Origin: Peronospora farinosa
Lineage: Eukaryota; Oomycota; Peronosporomycetes; Peronosporales; Peronosporaceae
NCBI GenBank assembly: GCA_947646735.1
Contig: CANTFK010000842.1
Location: 434,001-498,000, forward strand
Direction: 5' to 3'
DNA length: 64,000 nt
Below the pieces are notes generated by a model that saw only the letters and a list, made by a program, of their open reading frames with translations, had not been told where the DNA came from and searched no databases. Position 1 is the stretch's first letter; each line of letters opens with the position of its first letter. This document shows, piece after piece, positions 21,523 to 31,978 of the stretch. Position numbers and translations under genes: made by a program.

Positions 21523-22182
21523 GGTGGTGGTCCGCAGGATATCCCTGGGTGTTATGCCGTCGAAAAAGCGTTGAGGTATCTAGCACCACGTTAGTTCCTA
21601 TCCTTCACGATGAAAGGCCAAGAATCCGACCCGTTCGCTGAGCGCGAATGCCGGTTCCACTAAGAAAACTACTTCGAGAGTCGTGACGACTCCGTTAAAA
21701 TCCAGTACCGGTTTGTTTTGTTATGTATAGTAAGCAGCAGGCCAGACACTATTCGTCCTGTGGTGCGTATAGGCAAGTCTGGACATGATTGTAACTCGAG
21801 GTTAATGGGAAAAGCAGAGCAAGTTGATCCCGCGGAAGAGGCCAGGGCTTACGTCATGATGGCTAGTTGGGAATCTATAAGTGGTACAAGACTCCCATCC
21901 AAGCATCCACAATCCTTTGAAAACAGATTACTCCGAGTGCGCGAGCAGCCCAGCCATCCGGTCAAGACTGCGCACAGATTTAAACTAACCCCGGACTTGG
22001 TCAACGGACCTACTTACGTGTCTTGAGAAGAGTGCCCCCCCCCCCCCGTGACGTCCGACGTATCGAACCAGCAGAATGGAAAAACGAGGATGGGGACGAT
22101 CGCGTCATGGTAGAAGACTGAGGTAACCACTCAATCAGAGATCTTGCATATAGTTTTAACTCCCTGTAATAGAAAATCTGAA
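21523..22182. other. Continuation of the atypical block; poly-C tract
   Basis: The sequence continues the block broken by the hAT element. It has a 102-codon plus-strand frame (21718-22026) with no recognisable domain and a run of about 14 C at 22037-22050. Oomycete gene features are absent. The outer retrotransposon begins at 22183. Confidence 0.4.
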
Positions 22183-22821
22183 TGTAACGGGGTTACACGA
22201 CGGTTGTAGCGTCTTTCCGAGAGTTTACGGTTAAACTCCCCTTTGTATTGCATATAATGCATTTTGATACTTCTCTTAGAGAGGTATTAAGTATTAGCGT
22301 TAAGATACGGTATTCGGTAATAACGTATCTTATCGATTAGGATTCGATAAATCGATAACGCTGTACTAAGTACATCATACACAGATGTTTAGACGATACG
22401 TCATCCAATAGCAAAGTTTGCATATAATAATTACCTATTATAGTAATTAATCTAGTGTAGTGTACTTAGAGTAGGACTATTCATTAAAACCTGAAGCATA
22501 AATAAAATCAGTTCTCATTTTGAGTTAAGATCGCAAGTCGCTCTGACTTGTTCTCTTGTGCACTTCTTGCGTTGGTTCTCTGAACCTTTAGGCTTCTGCT
22601 TGTTCTTGCACTCTGTGCGTTGGTTCTCTGAACCTTAAGCTTATTGCTTGAATGACTAAAAGTCTATTTCCTAGTTCCTTAGAACAGGGTGACTTTAACT
22701 CGTTTAATTAGTTCCTTAGAACTAAGTGGCTTTTAGCCTTAACTCTATTTAGTTCTCTAGAACTAAGAGGCTTCCAGCCTAAAGTCTTCCTCTGGCTAAA
22801 AAGCTGTGCAGCTCCGCTACA
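22183..22821 (+). repeat. 5' LTR of outer chromovirus
   Basis: Starts TGTAACGGGGTTACA, a 6-bp stem with a GGG loop, and ends GCTACA. It contains internal short repeats with GCGTTGGTTCTCTGAACC (twice) and TTAGAACTAAG-like inverted motifs near 22700-22770. Confidence 0.9.
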
Positions 22822-22823
22822 CT

Positions 22824-22835
22824 TGGTATCACTCG
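22824..22835 (+). other. Putative primer binding site of outer chromovirus
   Basis: TGGTATCACTCG two bases after the LTR. The first eight bases match the common TGGTATCA site for the 3' end of initiator tRNA-Met; the rest does not, so primer identity is tentative. Confidence 0.5.
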
Positions 22836-22953
22836 TAGTCAATCCTACACCTGAGTCTTTGAAGACTGACCCTCTGTGAGGATAGAGAATCAAAATCACC
22901 TCTCTGAGGCGCAACGACTCGCGCTAGATATATAATCTGCGTTTGTTGGGCCC

Positions 22954-23870
22954 GATCAAATCAAGGCCCTTTTGGCCCAAGGCCCCGAGGTTCTAAATGC
23001 TCGTCTTGAGGCCTTTATGCGTTATGAAGCAACGCTCCTCGGGCAGGTCCATGACCAGGCAGCGTCAGATGCGCCTACACGGTACCTGTGCCCGATGCAG
23101 AGCCAAAGGCTCGCCCACTTGTTTTAAACGTAAAGACCTTTGAGGGGAAGGAGGGAGAAAATCTTCTCCTCTGGATTCGAGAAGTTGAAATGGCAATGGA
23201 TTCCGCCATGCTTGTATCAGATAAGCAACGAGTTGGCTTGGCCATTTCGAAGCTCGGTGAAAGAGCTAGAGAATGGGCTCTAACGAGCGATGTCTCTGTA
23301 AATGCTGCATTCCCCACATGGAACTGCTTAAAAAAATTAACTTGTGTGTTTGCACCGCCTAATCAGTCTTATCGTGTGCGCTCACGCTTCTTAGCTACCC
23401 GAAAGGGTAAAAAAGAATTGTCGGACTATGTCCAAGAGTTGCGAACTCTCATTGCTGCTATGCAGCAGAACCCTCTGGCAGAGGAAGTCCGAGTAACCAT
23501 TTTTATGGAAGGACTTCGTACTGGAGTCGCCAGGACGGAAGTTTTCCGTGTCCAGCCTTCAACTTTCGAAGAGGCAGTAAGCATAGCGTTTAACGCTGAA
23601 TTTAATTTTAAATCTGCTCGATATGGTCTGCCCTGGTATCAATCAGATACCTCTAACAGGGCGGAACCCATGAAACTCAGCCATGCTGAAGAAGCTGAGC
23701 GTCAAGCTTCTGAGCATCAAGGTAACATCCGTAGATGTTACATGTGCGGAAGCACTAGGCATCGCCGCCCTAGCTGTCCGTTGCGAAAGCAACGTTCAAA
23801 TCGGCAGAGCCGAAACCCTGCTCCTAGCCAAAAGGCGAGCACCGCAGGGGAAAACGTCAACTCCCACTAG
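22954..23870 (+). pseudogene. gag: gag of outer chromovirus
   Basis: The main frame (23088-23870) encodes a capsid-type region (residues 20-160: [18 protein letters not shown], then a [16 protein letters not shown] helix, [13 protein letters not shown]) and a zinc knuckle [14 protein letters not shown] (C-x2-C-x4-H-x4-C). Forty more gag-like codons (22954-23075, DQIKALLAQG onward) are in another frame, so a one-base shift near 23075 separates the N-terminus from the capsid. The protein would package the element's RNA. Confidence 0.75.
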
Positions 23871-23934
23871 CCGCGGGGCACCCTACTGGGAAAGAACTAA
23901 GTTCTGTTGAATCTTTAGGAGGTAAAGGTAAACA

Positions 23935-24176
23935 GGGCTTTGCCCCAGGTGGTTCTATGAATGCTTCCATGGAACAAGAATACAAGCCAGGCTTGTTGGT
24001 TGTGTCTGCAATCGTTAAGGGTTTTGAGAAACCATGGTCAATTTAAATTGACTCAGGGGCGTCAATTAATTATGTCCGACGTCGTTCCCTTGAAGGTAGT
24101 AAGCTGTATGCTGAGGCGCTAGAAGCGCAAGAGGGTGATAGTATAACCGTGCGTCTCGCAACGGGTGTACGTGTCA
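23935..24176 (+). pseudogene. Protease of outer chromovirus, N-terminal half
   Basis: Reads KPGLLVVSAIVKGF, then PWSI, stop, IDSGAS: the aspartic-protease active site D-S-G. The TAA (24044-24046) sits where CAA (Gln) fits, a C-to-T change. The reading is then cut by the inner element and resumes exactly at 31979. Confidence 0.7.
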
Positions 24177-24181
24177 CCGTT
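24177..24181. repeat. Target-site duplication CCGTT (left copy)
   Basis: Five bases directly before the inner LTR, identical to 31979-31983 directly after it. Removing the inner element and one copy restores an uninterrupted protease frame. Confidence 0.9.
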
Positions 24182-24522
24182 TGTAATGGGATACATTACA
24201 CACATAGTTAACACAAATAAACAAATACATATGTAGACAGGTGCTGGGCCCGAATAGCGGACACAGCGTGGTAATTTATTATTGGTCTATTATTGGGGGC
24301 CTAAAGTCCCAATATGGACCAATGATAAATCAACCTGAAATTGTGTGGTTCCCGAAAGGCGGGAACACTGTCATATTTATTACGACTAAAATCTTCGTAA
24401 TTAGTACGAATTAAAACCAAAATTAAAATTAGAGTTAAATTTACTAAATACCTAATTTTTGGGCTTGAGTCTTCCTCAACCGCGCGTGTGAAATAGTGAC
24501 GGTACGTTATAGTCCCGTTACA
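24182..24522 (+). repeat. 5' LTR of inner chromovirus
   Basis: Begins TGTAATGGGATACATTACA, a 7-bp inverted repeat, and ends CCCGTTACA. Confidence 0.9.
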
Positions 24523-24524
24523 CC

Positions 24525-24533
24525 TGGTAGCAC
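24525..24533 (+). other. Putative primer binding site of inner chromovirus
   Basis: TGGTAGCAC starts two bases after the LTR; TGG is the complement of the CCA tail of a tRNA. The tRNA species cannot be named. Confidence 0.4.
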
Positions 24534-24746
24534 TTTGTAGTCCTTCCTATGCCCGAGTTCGGATGAGTGTATCGTCGTACTTTGACGCTCCAGATATATT
24601 TCTGGAGAACGCGACCTTCCTCCATCTTACTGGTGTTGAGTGGGATGCCCTTAATCGCCTCGAGGCGATATCGGGAGAGGCATTCGTCGCGTCGCTGATG
24701 AAAATCAGCGACCCCTGACGCGCAACGTTTCGCCATACATGAGTTT

Positions 24747-25600
24747 ATGGCACGCGAGCTCGCCGAATCCAACCGGCGAGGCTTAACTTCCTCGCGCCCT
24801 TCACGTAATGAGGCCGTGAAGATGGAAACCTCCTCCTACTCTGGAGAAGGTAAGGACCGGTTGTCGCTAAATCGATGGTTCCGAGAAGTTAATATCGCCA
24901 TCCCCTCGAGACTTCTTGAGGCTCCCCAGGCGAAGGTCAACTTTCTTCTTTCCCGCCTCACCGGGAAGGCCAAGGAGTGAGCCCTTGGTAAGCTCGTTGT
25001 GGACGAGCACGCATTCCCCACCTTGGATACCATCCAGGACGATCTTCGTCTTGCTTTCGAGCCACCGCAAGAGGATAAACTGGTGCGATCAAGATTCCTG
25101 TCGATGCGAGAGGGTAAAATGGCGATGCGCGACTACGTACAGATGGCTAGGCATCTGGCGTCGTGTATTATTACGCACCTCATGGACATGTACACGCAGG
25201 TGAATGTCTTTGTGGATGGTATGCGTGAGGGGCAGACACGCTTATCGCACGAGCACGCCGAGCCTGCCACATTGGAGGAGGCATTTGCCATCGCACTCCG
25301 TGAAGAGTTTAGGGTCACAAAGGCATATGCCAAACCCTCGGTCGTCAGCGTTCCCCGGCCTTCTGGTACAGAACCTATGGAGATTAACGTGATTGAGTAG
25401 TCGGGTGACCGACGACGTGTCATTAATTATAAGGGTGACGCTCGCACCGGGCGTCAAATGGTTTGCTTTCGCTGTCGCAAGCCAGGACATCGCGCGGCAG
25501 AGTGCCGTGCACCAGCGCCAATATCGGTGCAAGTAGTGGACGCCCATCATGAGGGTGCTGTACCGGCCGCACGTCCAAAAAACGGGCGGGACCAGTAGGT
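24747..25600 (+). pseudogene. gag: gag of inner chromovirus, three in-frame stops
   Basis: One frame with stops at 24978 (TGA), 25398 (TAG) and 25596 (TAG). It contains the capsid-like block ([41 protein letters not shown]) and the zinc knuckle CFRCRKPGHRAAEC. The stops fit Trp or Gln codons hit by G-to-A or C-to-T changes. Confidence 0.75.
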
Positions 25601-25642
25601 GCAGGGAGCCCTACTGGCTGGAACGGAGGTCCGGGTCCCCCG

Positions 25643-26065
25643 GTGGCAGCCCAACCTTCCAGTCCTCCGAAGCTACGCGCACGGATAAATGCCACCACCA
25701 CGAGTGGTGATTCACGTCTGATTATTGTCAGTTTACACGTCGCCGGTATCCGGCGACCTCTGCGAGCACTCCTGGACTCAGGAGAAACAAATAATTTCTT
25801 TCGTGAATCTTGTATATCGATGCTGCCTCCCAGCATTCAGGTCCGTGAGGGACCTGGCCAAGTCGTCGTCAAGTTGGATGACGGGAAACCACACCGCGTA
25901 TCGCGGCGCGAAGTGTCGTTGCCGTACACGTTTGATGGCTTTCGCAGTAATGATGATTTCTTGGTGATCGCAATGAATTATGCATTCGATTGCATACTGG
26001 GCATGCCATGGTTGGCACGTTATAAGCCCCAGATCGACTGGTTAGCCAGATCAGTGAGACCTTGA
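25643..26065 (+). pseudogene. Protease of inner chromovirus
   Basis: 140 codons in a different frame from gag. The active-site block is RALLDSGETNNFF (family form usually DSGA-[ST]), and the C-terminal ILGMPWLARYKPQIDW block is typical of chromoviral proteases. The frame closes at 26065, so it is not joined to RT. Confidence 0.75.
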
Positions 26066-26239
26066 CGCAAGTTCGATGTCAGTGAAGTGTTTACCCATCT
26101 CTTGGTATCTTTAAGTGACTGGTCGAACGTCACATTCGTGGATCGTGATTCCACGACACTGGCGGTGCACAGAGCGAGCGATGGCCCTCTCTGCACTGCT
26201 TGTGCTGTTCTTCGAGACACAAGTGACAGTGACTCCTCG

Positions 26240-26720
26240 CTACAGAGCGAAGAGGACGACGCGGTCGAACAGGGGTTTCCGCGCGTCTTTAACGCGGTTG
26301 AACAGGGGCTCCCGCACGTGAATGCAGTGGTCGAACCGGGGTTCCCATCTGCACGTATTGTGGTAGAACAGGGGCTCCCATAAGGGCATTGTGACGACGA
26401 GCAAGAGCTCGCCAACGAGTGCGACGTGGACGGACACGAGTCCCCACGCGAGAGCATGATGGTCGAACCGGGGTTCCCATCATCACCCACTGTGGTCGAT
26501 CCGAGGTTCCCACATGGACATATTGTGGTTGAGCAGGGGCTCCCACACGAGTACAACGTGGACGGACAGGAGTCCCCACGCGAGAGCATGATGGTCGAAC
26601 CGGGGTTCCCATCATTACCCACTGTGGTCGAACCGAGGTTCCCACATGGGCGTATTGTGGTTGAGCAGGGGCTCCCACACGGGTTTACGGCGGCCGAGCA
26701 GGAGCTCCCGCATAATTGTC
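26240..26720 (+). repeat. Tandem repeats between PR and RT of the inner element
   Basis: About ten imperfect units of 36-45 bp built on GGTCGAACCGGGGTTCCCA and GGTTGAGCAGGGGCTCCCA, which encode VEPGFP / VEQGLPH-type peptides. A larger unit of about 126 bp (GTGGACGGACAnGAGTCCCC onward) is repeated at about 26427 and 26562. The frame has a stop near 26383. Confidence 0.8.
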
Positions 26721-26869
26721 GACGGTCGAGTTTGGGGTTCTCCCGTCTAGTGTTTCCGGCATCGTGGATGAAGACATCCAGTGCCTAGAGGGGGGGTGAT
26801 GGTTTATCACCTGACTGCGGTTCGCCAGCTTCGAGTAGTGACTCGAAGCACGATGGGGACAACAGCACC

Positions 26870-27830
26870 GTGAATTTAGCGTTGAAATGTGTCCACGCTA
26901 TCGTGTACGTGGAAGGGAGTCCACAAAGGCGCCAATATATCGAAGTCGAGAGCCCTCCTCGTGATGCGTCTTCCATTACCAGCCTTCCAGGGCTTTCCTG
27001 GAAGCATTTCCTACGTGACCTTAAGGGAGGCACTGTGGAACAAGTGTGTCTAATCACCAACGAGGTGGTTACCGTGGAAAACGAGGAGCATATGGCGCGT
27101 CCTCGAAGCGCTGAGCCGAAATCAGCGCGTGAAGAAAGGTTTGCATCACAGTCATGGGAGGCTCTGCGAGAGTCTGGTAACCCTGTCAACGACATTGCTC
27201 GTGAGTATGCAGACGTGTTCCCGGACAAGATCCCAACTGAACTTCCTGTGTACCGTGGTGTTCGGCACGATATTGATCTCGTGCCAGGGCCGAAGTATTG
27301 TATGACATGGCAGTGGCCGTTGCCTCGAGATCAAGTCGAAGCTATCGACACATTCTTCGAAGGACGCCCCAAAGCGGGTCATGTGCGTGAAAGTATCTCA
27401 CCACATTCGAGTCCAACCTTCTGCGTGAAGAAGGCTACGGGAGGCTGGCGGAAGTGCATGCGTTTAATAAGCTGAATGATGCCACTATTCCTGCGCAAAC
27501 GCCTATTCCCAGGAAAGACATGGTGCTGAATCCCATGTCAGGAAGTGTCATCTTCAGTGCCATCGACTTGACCGATGGCTTTTTTACTAGATTCTGATGC
27601 TACCGAGTGATATCCCACTCACCGCGGTGAGCACCCCGAGTGGCATGTTATGGGAGTGGCTGGTTATGCCACAAGTGTTGTAGAACGCTCCGGCCACTTT
27701 CAATCGCATGGTGTCTCAAGTGTTGAGATCCCTTCGGAACTTTTCTCCAAGTTAATTTGACGACATTTTCGTCCACAGTCGCGCCGAGGGCAACCTCAAC
27801 GATGTCCAAGTTCACCTCCAACACCTGAAG
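26870..27830 (+). pseudogene. Reverse transcriptase of inner chromovirus
   Basis: Starts with the usual pre-RT region ([15 protein letters not shown], then [11 protein letters not shown]) and RT blocks [32 protein letters not shown] and stop-FDDIFVHSR, where the catalytic YFDD block has TAA in place of the Tyr codon. At least three frame changes lie between 27460 and 27760. Not functional. Confidence 0.8.
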
Positions 27831-27833
27831 CAA

Positions 27834-28783
27834 GTGTTTCAAGTTATGCGGGACAACAAGTTGTATGCGAATCTCAAGAAATGTGTCTTTTGTGCACCGG
27901 AGATTCCGGTGTTAGGTTGCTATGTGAGTAAATCGGGAGTTCGAGCTGATCCAGAGAAGGTGTCGTCCATCTGTTCTTGGCCCACGCCCAAGAACCCTAC
28001 GGACCTGCGCCAGTGGCTCGGCTTGGCTAATTATTTGCACAAGTATACGAAGACTTATGCTGGTTCTATCCAGCCTTTGTCGTCACTCTTGAAGAAAGAC
28101 GCCACGTGGTTGTGGCGTCCCGAGCACCAAGCAGTCTTCGAAGCAGTAAAGAAGAGCCTAGCGTCAGCGCCAGTCCTGGTCCTACCAGACGACTCCAAGC
28201 CGTTATACGTGGTTTGCGATGCCAGTGATTCGCAATCGGTTGTGTCCTCATGCAATTTGATGATGAGGGCCGTGAACGAGTCGTGAGCTATCGGTCTCGA
28301 CAGATGAAGCCAGCTGAGAAGAACTATCCGGTTCACGACAAGGAGTTGTTAGCGATGCGCTATGCACTCATCAAGTTTCGCGTGCATCTGCTTGGTGAAC
28401 GTACATTCGCTTTGTATACCAATCATGCATCGCTGTGCACAGCGATGAAGAGCCCACACCTGCCCCAACGGATGGCACGATGGCTCTCTTTCTCCTCTGA
28501 GTACAACTTTGTCGTGCATTACAAGCCAGGCAAGACCAATATTCTCGCTGACGCCTTGTCACGACGTCCCGACTACGATCCTTGGACTTCTCTGAGTCGT
28601 CAGGCTACTGATGACAAGGAAGATGATGACCGATGTGCAATGTGTGTATCGCTGAACTTAACTCGGGTTACACCCGAGCCGTGTTCATTTGATGAGATCG
28701 TCGCAGCGTACAAGGGCGATTCAGATTACGCAGACATTATCGAGTATCTGCGTGCTCCCAGCGATGCTGCACTGGGAGCATAA
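27834..28783 (+). pseudogene. RT thumb and RNase H of inner chromovirus
   Basis: Two overlapping frames (27834-28286 and 28250-28783). The first holds the connection region (LRQWLGLANYLHKY) and the RNase H start LYVVCDASDS; the second holds FDDEGRERVVSYRSR, KNYPVHDKELLAMRYAL and ILADALSRRPDY. A shift of one or two bases near 28245 separates them. Confidence 0.8.
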
Positions 28784-28879
28784 TCCCGAACCAAGTGCGA
28801 CCACATTCATCGATACAGTTTAGATGGCGATTTGCTTCTGTATAGCATCGACCACTGGATTCTCCTCGCACGGTGATTG

Positions 28880-30223
28880 CCAGTGACATGGGTTTGCGTG
28901 CAAGAATCATTCACGAGTATCACGACGCTCCTGCTGGCGGCCATTTAGGCCGCGAAAAGATGTGTCTCGAGACTTCTTCTGGCCCCACATGTATAAGTGG
29001 GTACACAACTGGATCCGAACGTGCGAAATATGCCAGCGTGTGAAGCCATCTCCATCATCACAGGCTCCCTTGCGATCGTTGCCAATTGCAGCAGAGGCAT
29101 GGAGATCAGTTTCGATGGACTTTGTCTTCGGGCTTGCGCCCGATAGCCAAACTCGAACGGGCACCTTGGTCTTCGTTGACAGCTTCAGCAAGATGACACA
29201 TCTCGTGCCTGTTCACGCTAAGGTCACCGCGGCAGAGACCGCGGCGCACTTCATCGACGCGGTGTTCCGTCATCATGGCCTTCCAGAAAACATTGTTTCG
29301 GACCGTGATCCGCGATTTACGTCCGCATTTTGGACGTCACTTCTCGAGCTCCTCGGGACAAAACTGCTGATGTCGACTGCGGCCCATCCGGAAACGGATG
29401 GGCAGACCGAGCGCGTGAACCGGGTCCTCGAAGACGTTCTTCGAATTTACGCTACGTCATTTACAAGTTGGAGTGCATTTTTACCACTCGCTGAGTTCGC
29501 ACTCAACAACGCCGTACACGCGTCAACAGGGTTGACGCCATTTTTTGTGAATTCGGCTCGTCACCCTCGTGTTCCTACTGTCCTGGCCGTGGGGCGACCC
29601 ACAACACCTAGTGGCTCCACTCTAGGGGGGATAAAGGTGATGAACAAGGATCGAGTGCAGCTCACGGTATTTTGAGCGCGAATGCAGTAATCCGATCCAA
29701 GGCAAAGACGGCCATTTTGACGCCATCAGACGTGGCGTCCCCATTAGCTCGATGGACTGCGCAGACATTGATTGACCCGTCTTCGGGTAAGCGTTCCACT
29801 ACTGCCAACTACGCGCCGATTGAGTCGGCGCGACCAATTGATGACATGGCCGTGTCGGAATTTATACTCCAACGTCAAGCCATCAACCGGTTTGTACGCG
29901 ACGCACTACAGTCTGCGGTAGACCAACAGAAGGAGAACGCTGACAAACATGGTAGAAAGAACATGAGCAAGTTTAAGAAAGGCTATCATGTATTATTGTC
30001 TACCGAGGGTCTAAGGGATTCAGCGATTACTAACCTAGGCGCGAGCAAACTCGCGCCACGCTTCATCGGTCCATTGAAGGACTGGAGGCAATCGGCGATG
30101 CTTACACACTGGATGTATCTCATCATTGTGGCTCCACCCGACATTCTACGTCGGGTGGCTAAAGGAATATCGCCCGGCTACGCTTCACGGCTTGGGTCCG
30201 ATGCCGGCTCCAGGAGTCCGTAA
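28880..30223 (+). pseudogene. Integrase of inner chromovirus
   Basis: The zinc-binding HHCC region (HEYHDAPAGGHLGR, then CEICQRVKP) is split by a shift near 28960. The catalytic core is intact in 28962-29675: Asp in SMDFVFGL, Asp in VSDRDPRFT, Glu in GQTERVNRVLED. The C-terminal part (29672-30223) has the PRFIGP block in a further frame. Confidence 0.8.
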
Positions 30224-30936
30224 GTCGATCGGCCTTCCCGTCGTGCTTGACGCGCCGATGGCATCGGGCGCGGTTGCGATGCCGTATGTACACGACCAAG
30301 GACTTGGAGCTCCAGAACCCTCACCCGTTCGAGCAGTTCACGGTTCGACTGCCGGGTTTCACTCGTAGTTCTCTCCGCCTGTGCAGCACGCCCAAAAGCA
30401 GCCTCAGGTTCTAGATGAGCATCGGCAGCTCTGTTCATGGCCTGATTAACATCTTCCTGGGCAACCAGGAAGCCAGCATTACCATCGCGAGGGCCCTCCT
30501 TCGCTTGTTGATGCGGAGGGACAGGTGCGCTGGATTGTAGACCGCATTGTGGGTCACGAGGACCCTCCACAACCAGCACTGCAGTCGGCTCATGAGAAGC
30601 GCGCGGTTCCATCCGTGCGCAGGTACCGAGTACGTTGGCTTGGATTCCCTCCCGAGAAGTATACATGAGAACCACGTTCCTCGCTCCTTCGTGACGTTCC
30701 AGATGTGGTTCTGTGGTATGAAGCCACGAAGTCGGGCTATTCCAAGGCGGGCGAGCACGCGAACGCTCTCGTGACAAACGAGAGCGGTAAGGAGATCCAC
30801 GTCGTCGAGAACGAGAACGATGACGCGAACGAGAACGATGTCGTGAACGAGAACGATGCTGTGAACGAGAACGTCGTGGTGAATACATATTATCACGATC
30901 GTGAGGCGAGAATCGCGCATCAGGACGGGCAGGCAA
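30178..30936 (-). CDS. Antisense ORF of inner chromovirus, RS-rich with coiled-coil end
   Basis: 252 codons, fully open, running against the chromodomain. The N-terminus is SRSRHRSRSRHRSR-type Arg/Ser repeats, which are the reverse reading of the NEND repeat DNA. The C-terminal part (about residues 165-205) has heptads (RQSNRELLERVRVLELQV). It could be a chance reading, but the outer element has a comparable ORF at the same place. Confidence 0.35.
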   Translation of the reverse strand: MPARPDARFSPHDRDNMYSPRRSRSQHRSRSRHRSRSRHRSRSRRRGSPYRSRLSRERSRARPPWNSPTSWLHTTEPHLERHEGARNVVLMYTSREGIQANVLGTCARMEPRASHEPTAVLVVEGPRDPQCGLQSSAPVPPHQQAKEGPRDGNAGFLVAQEDVNQAMNRAADAHLEPEAAFGRAAQAERTTSETRQSNRELLERVRVLELQVLGRVHTASQPRPMPSARQARREGRSTYGLLEPASDPSREA

Positions 30937-31022
30937 ACGTGTCGATGCCCTGCGCTGATTATTCCGCGGATATTGACTCCGCCGTCGCGAGTGGTGCTTC
31001 CAGCGAGGCGCACCACGAATAA
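30500..31022 (+). pseudogene. Chromodomain and acidic tail of inner chromovirus
   Basis: Reads RRYRVRWLGFPPEKYT, stop (TGA 30666-30668), EPRSSLLRDVPDVVLWYEA. This is the chromodomain pattern YLVRWxGY-x-WEP-xxL, with the WEP Trp codon changed to TGA. It is followed by an 18-bp tandem repeat (30805-30880) encoding NEND units. Chromodomains steer integration to modified chromatin in this family. Confidence 0.7.
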
Positions 31023-31179
31023 CTGCGCTTCTCCGTTCGCTCAGACTTCGCTCATACTTTGCAATCCAACTTCGTTCGCGATCACTGAGTGGAGACTCAG
31101 CGATGTGTCGTCGCCATTCGTCATGAGTTGGGCGTGGATTCGAGTCACAAGACTGGCATCATTCATTGGCATGAATGAA

Positions 31180-31560
31180 TCAGAGGCGGTCCGCATTCCA
31201 AGCATTCTCACACACTCTCTCGCGTAGCGCGCCGATGGAGCGATCGGCGCGAAGCTCCTCTCGGTTGGCGAGCCATAGTTGAAGGCTGCTACCATCCTCG
31301 AGCATCCGATTCAAACGTTGGATGAAGGAACACCAAGAACAGTGCAGGGCTTCATACTCGATTCCATCAAGACCCTTCTCGCGCAGTTTTCCAAATCGGC
31401 GGAAGTAGTCCCGCATCGTGTCCAGTGAGTCCGGAGCATGAGCTTCGGACAAGTCGTACAATGACCAAGGTATGAGTTGCCGCGCCATGATGCTGGTTGT
31501 TGCACTCCCTCTGATGGTGCTTGGGAGTGCTTCTGGATTGGGTGTTGGGTCTCCGGACAT
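31180..31560 (-). CDS. Antisense ORF near the 3' LTR of the inner chromovirus
   Basis: The ATG at 31560 lies 79 bp inside the 3' LTR boundary; 126 codons. Helical and charged (RDYFRRFGKLREKGLDGIEY, MLEDGSSLQLWLANREEL). A further fragment follows in another frame to 31041. With 30178-30936 it may be the remains of one antisense gene. No family recognised. Confidence 0.35.
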   Translation of the reverse strand: MSGDPTPNPEALPSTIRGSATTSIMARQLIPWSLYDLSEAHAPDSLDTMRDYFRRFGKLREKGLDGIEYEALHCSWCSFIQRLNRMLEDGSSLQLWLANREELRADRSIGALRERVCENAWNADRL

Positions 31561-31625
31561 TGCTTGTTCGTTTGTGAGCGACGGTTTTCGACAGTTGAGC
31601 ACTAACGGTTGGTGAGTGCTGTCAT

Positions 31626-31638
31626 GAGAAGGGGGTGA
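31626..31638 (+). other. Polypurine tract of inner chromovirus
   Basis: GAGAAGGGGGTGA directly before the 3' LTR, the expected plus-strand primer site. Confidence 0.7.
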
Positions 31639-31978
31639 TGTAATGGCTACATTACACACATAGTTAACACAAATAAACAAATACATATGTAGACAGGTGC
31701 TGGGCCCGAATAGCGGGCACAGCGTGGTAATTTATTATTGGTCTATTATTGGGGGCCTAAAGTCCCAATATGGACCAATGATAAATCAACCTGAAATTGT
31801 GTGGTTCCCGAAAGGCGGGAACACTGTCATATTTATTACGACTAAAATCTTCGTAATTAGTACGAATTAAAACCAAAATTAAAATTAGAGTTAAATTTAC
31901 TAAATACCTAATACTTGGGCTTGAGTCTTCCTCAACTGCGCGTGTGAAATAGTGACGGTACGTTCTAGCACCGTTACA
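31639..31978 (+). repeat. 3' LTR of inner chromovirus
   Basis: Begins TGTAATGGCTACATTACA. The 7-bp stem is kept while the loop differs from the 5' copy (GCTA against GGATA). Ends CCGTTACA, followed by CCGTT. Confidence 0.9.

Larger units (their letters stand above)
24182..31978 (+). mobile_element. Inner Ty3/gypsy chromovirus, nested
   Basis: A 7.8-kb element with LTRs of 341 and 340 bp (24182-24522 and 31639-31978), about 97-98% identical, flanked by the perfect duplication CCGTT. The order is gag, PR, tandem-repeat linker, RT, RNase H, integrase, chromodomain, antisense ORFs. Nearly every domain contains stops or shifts, so it is dead. It must be younger than the outer insertion that it interrupts. 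Confidence 0.92.

Noticed and set aside
21718..22026. 102-codon ORF in the atypical block as a gene
   Set aside because: No recognisable domain and no start context; kept only as part of the block description.
26020..26678. Two long antisense frames over the inner PR-RT repeats
   Set aside because: They consist of the reverse reading of the tandem repeats in two frames at once, so openness follows from the repeat and not from coding.
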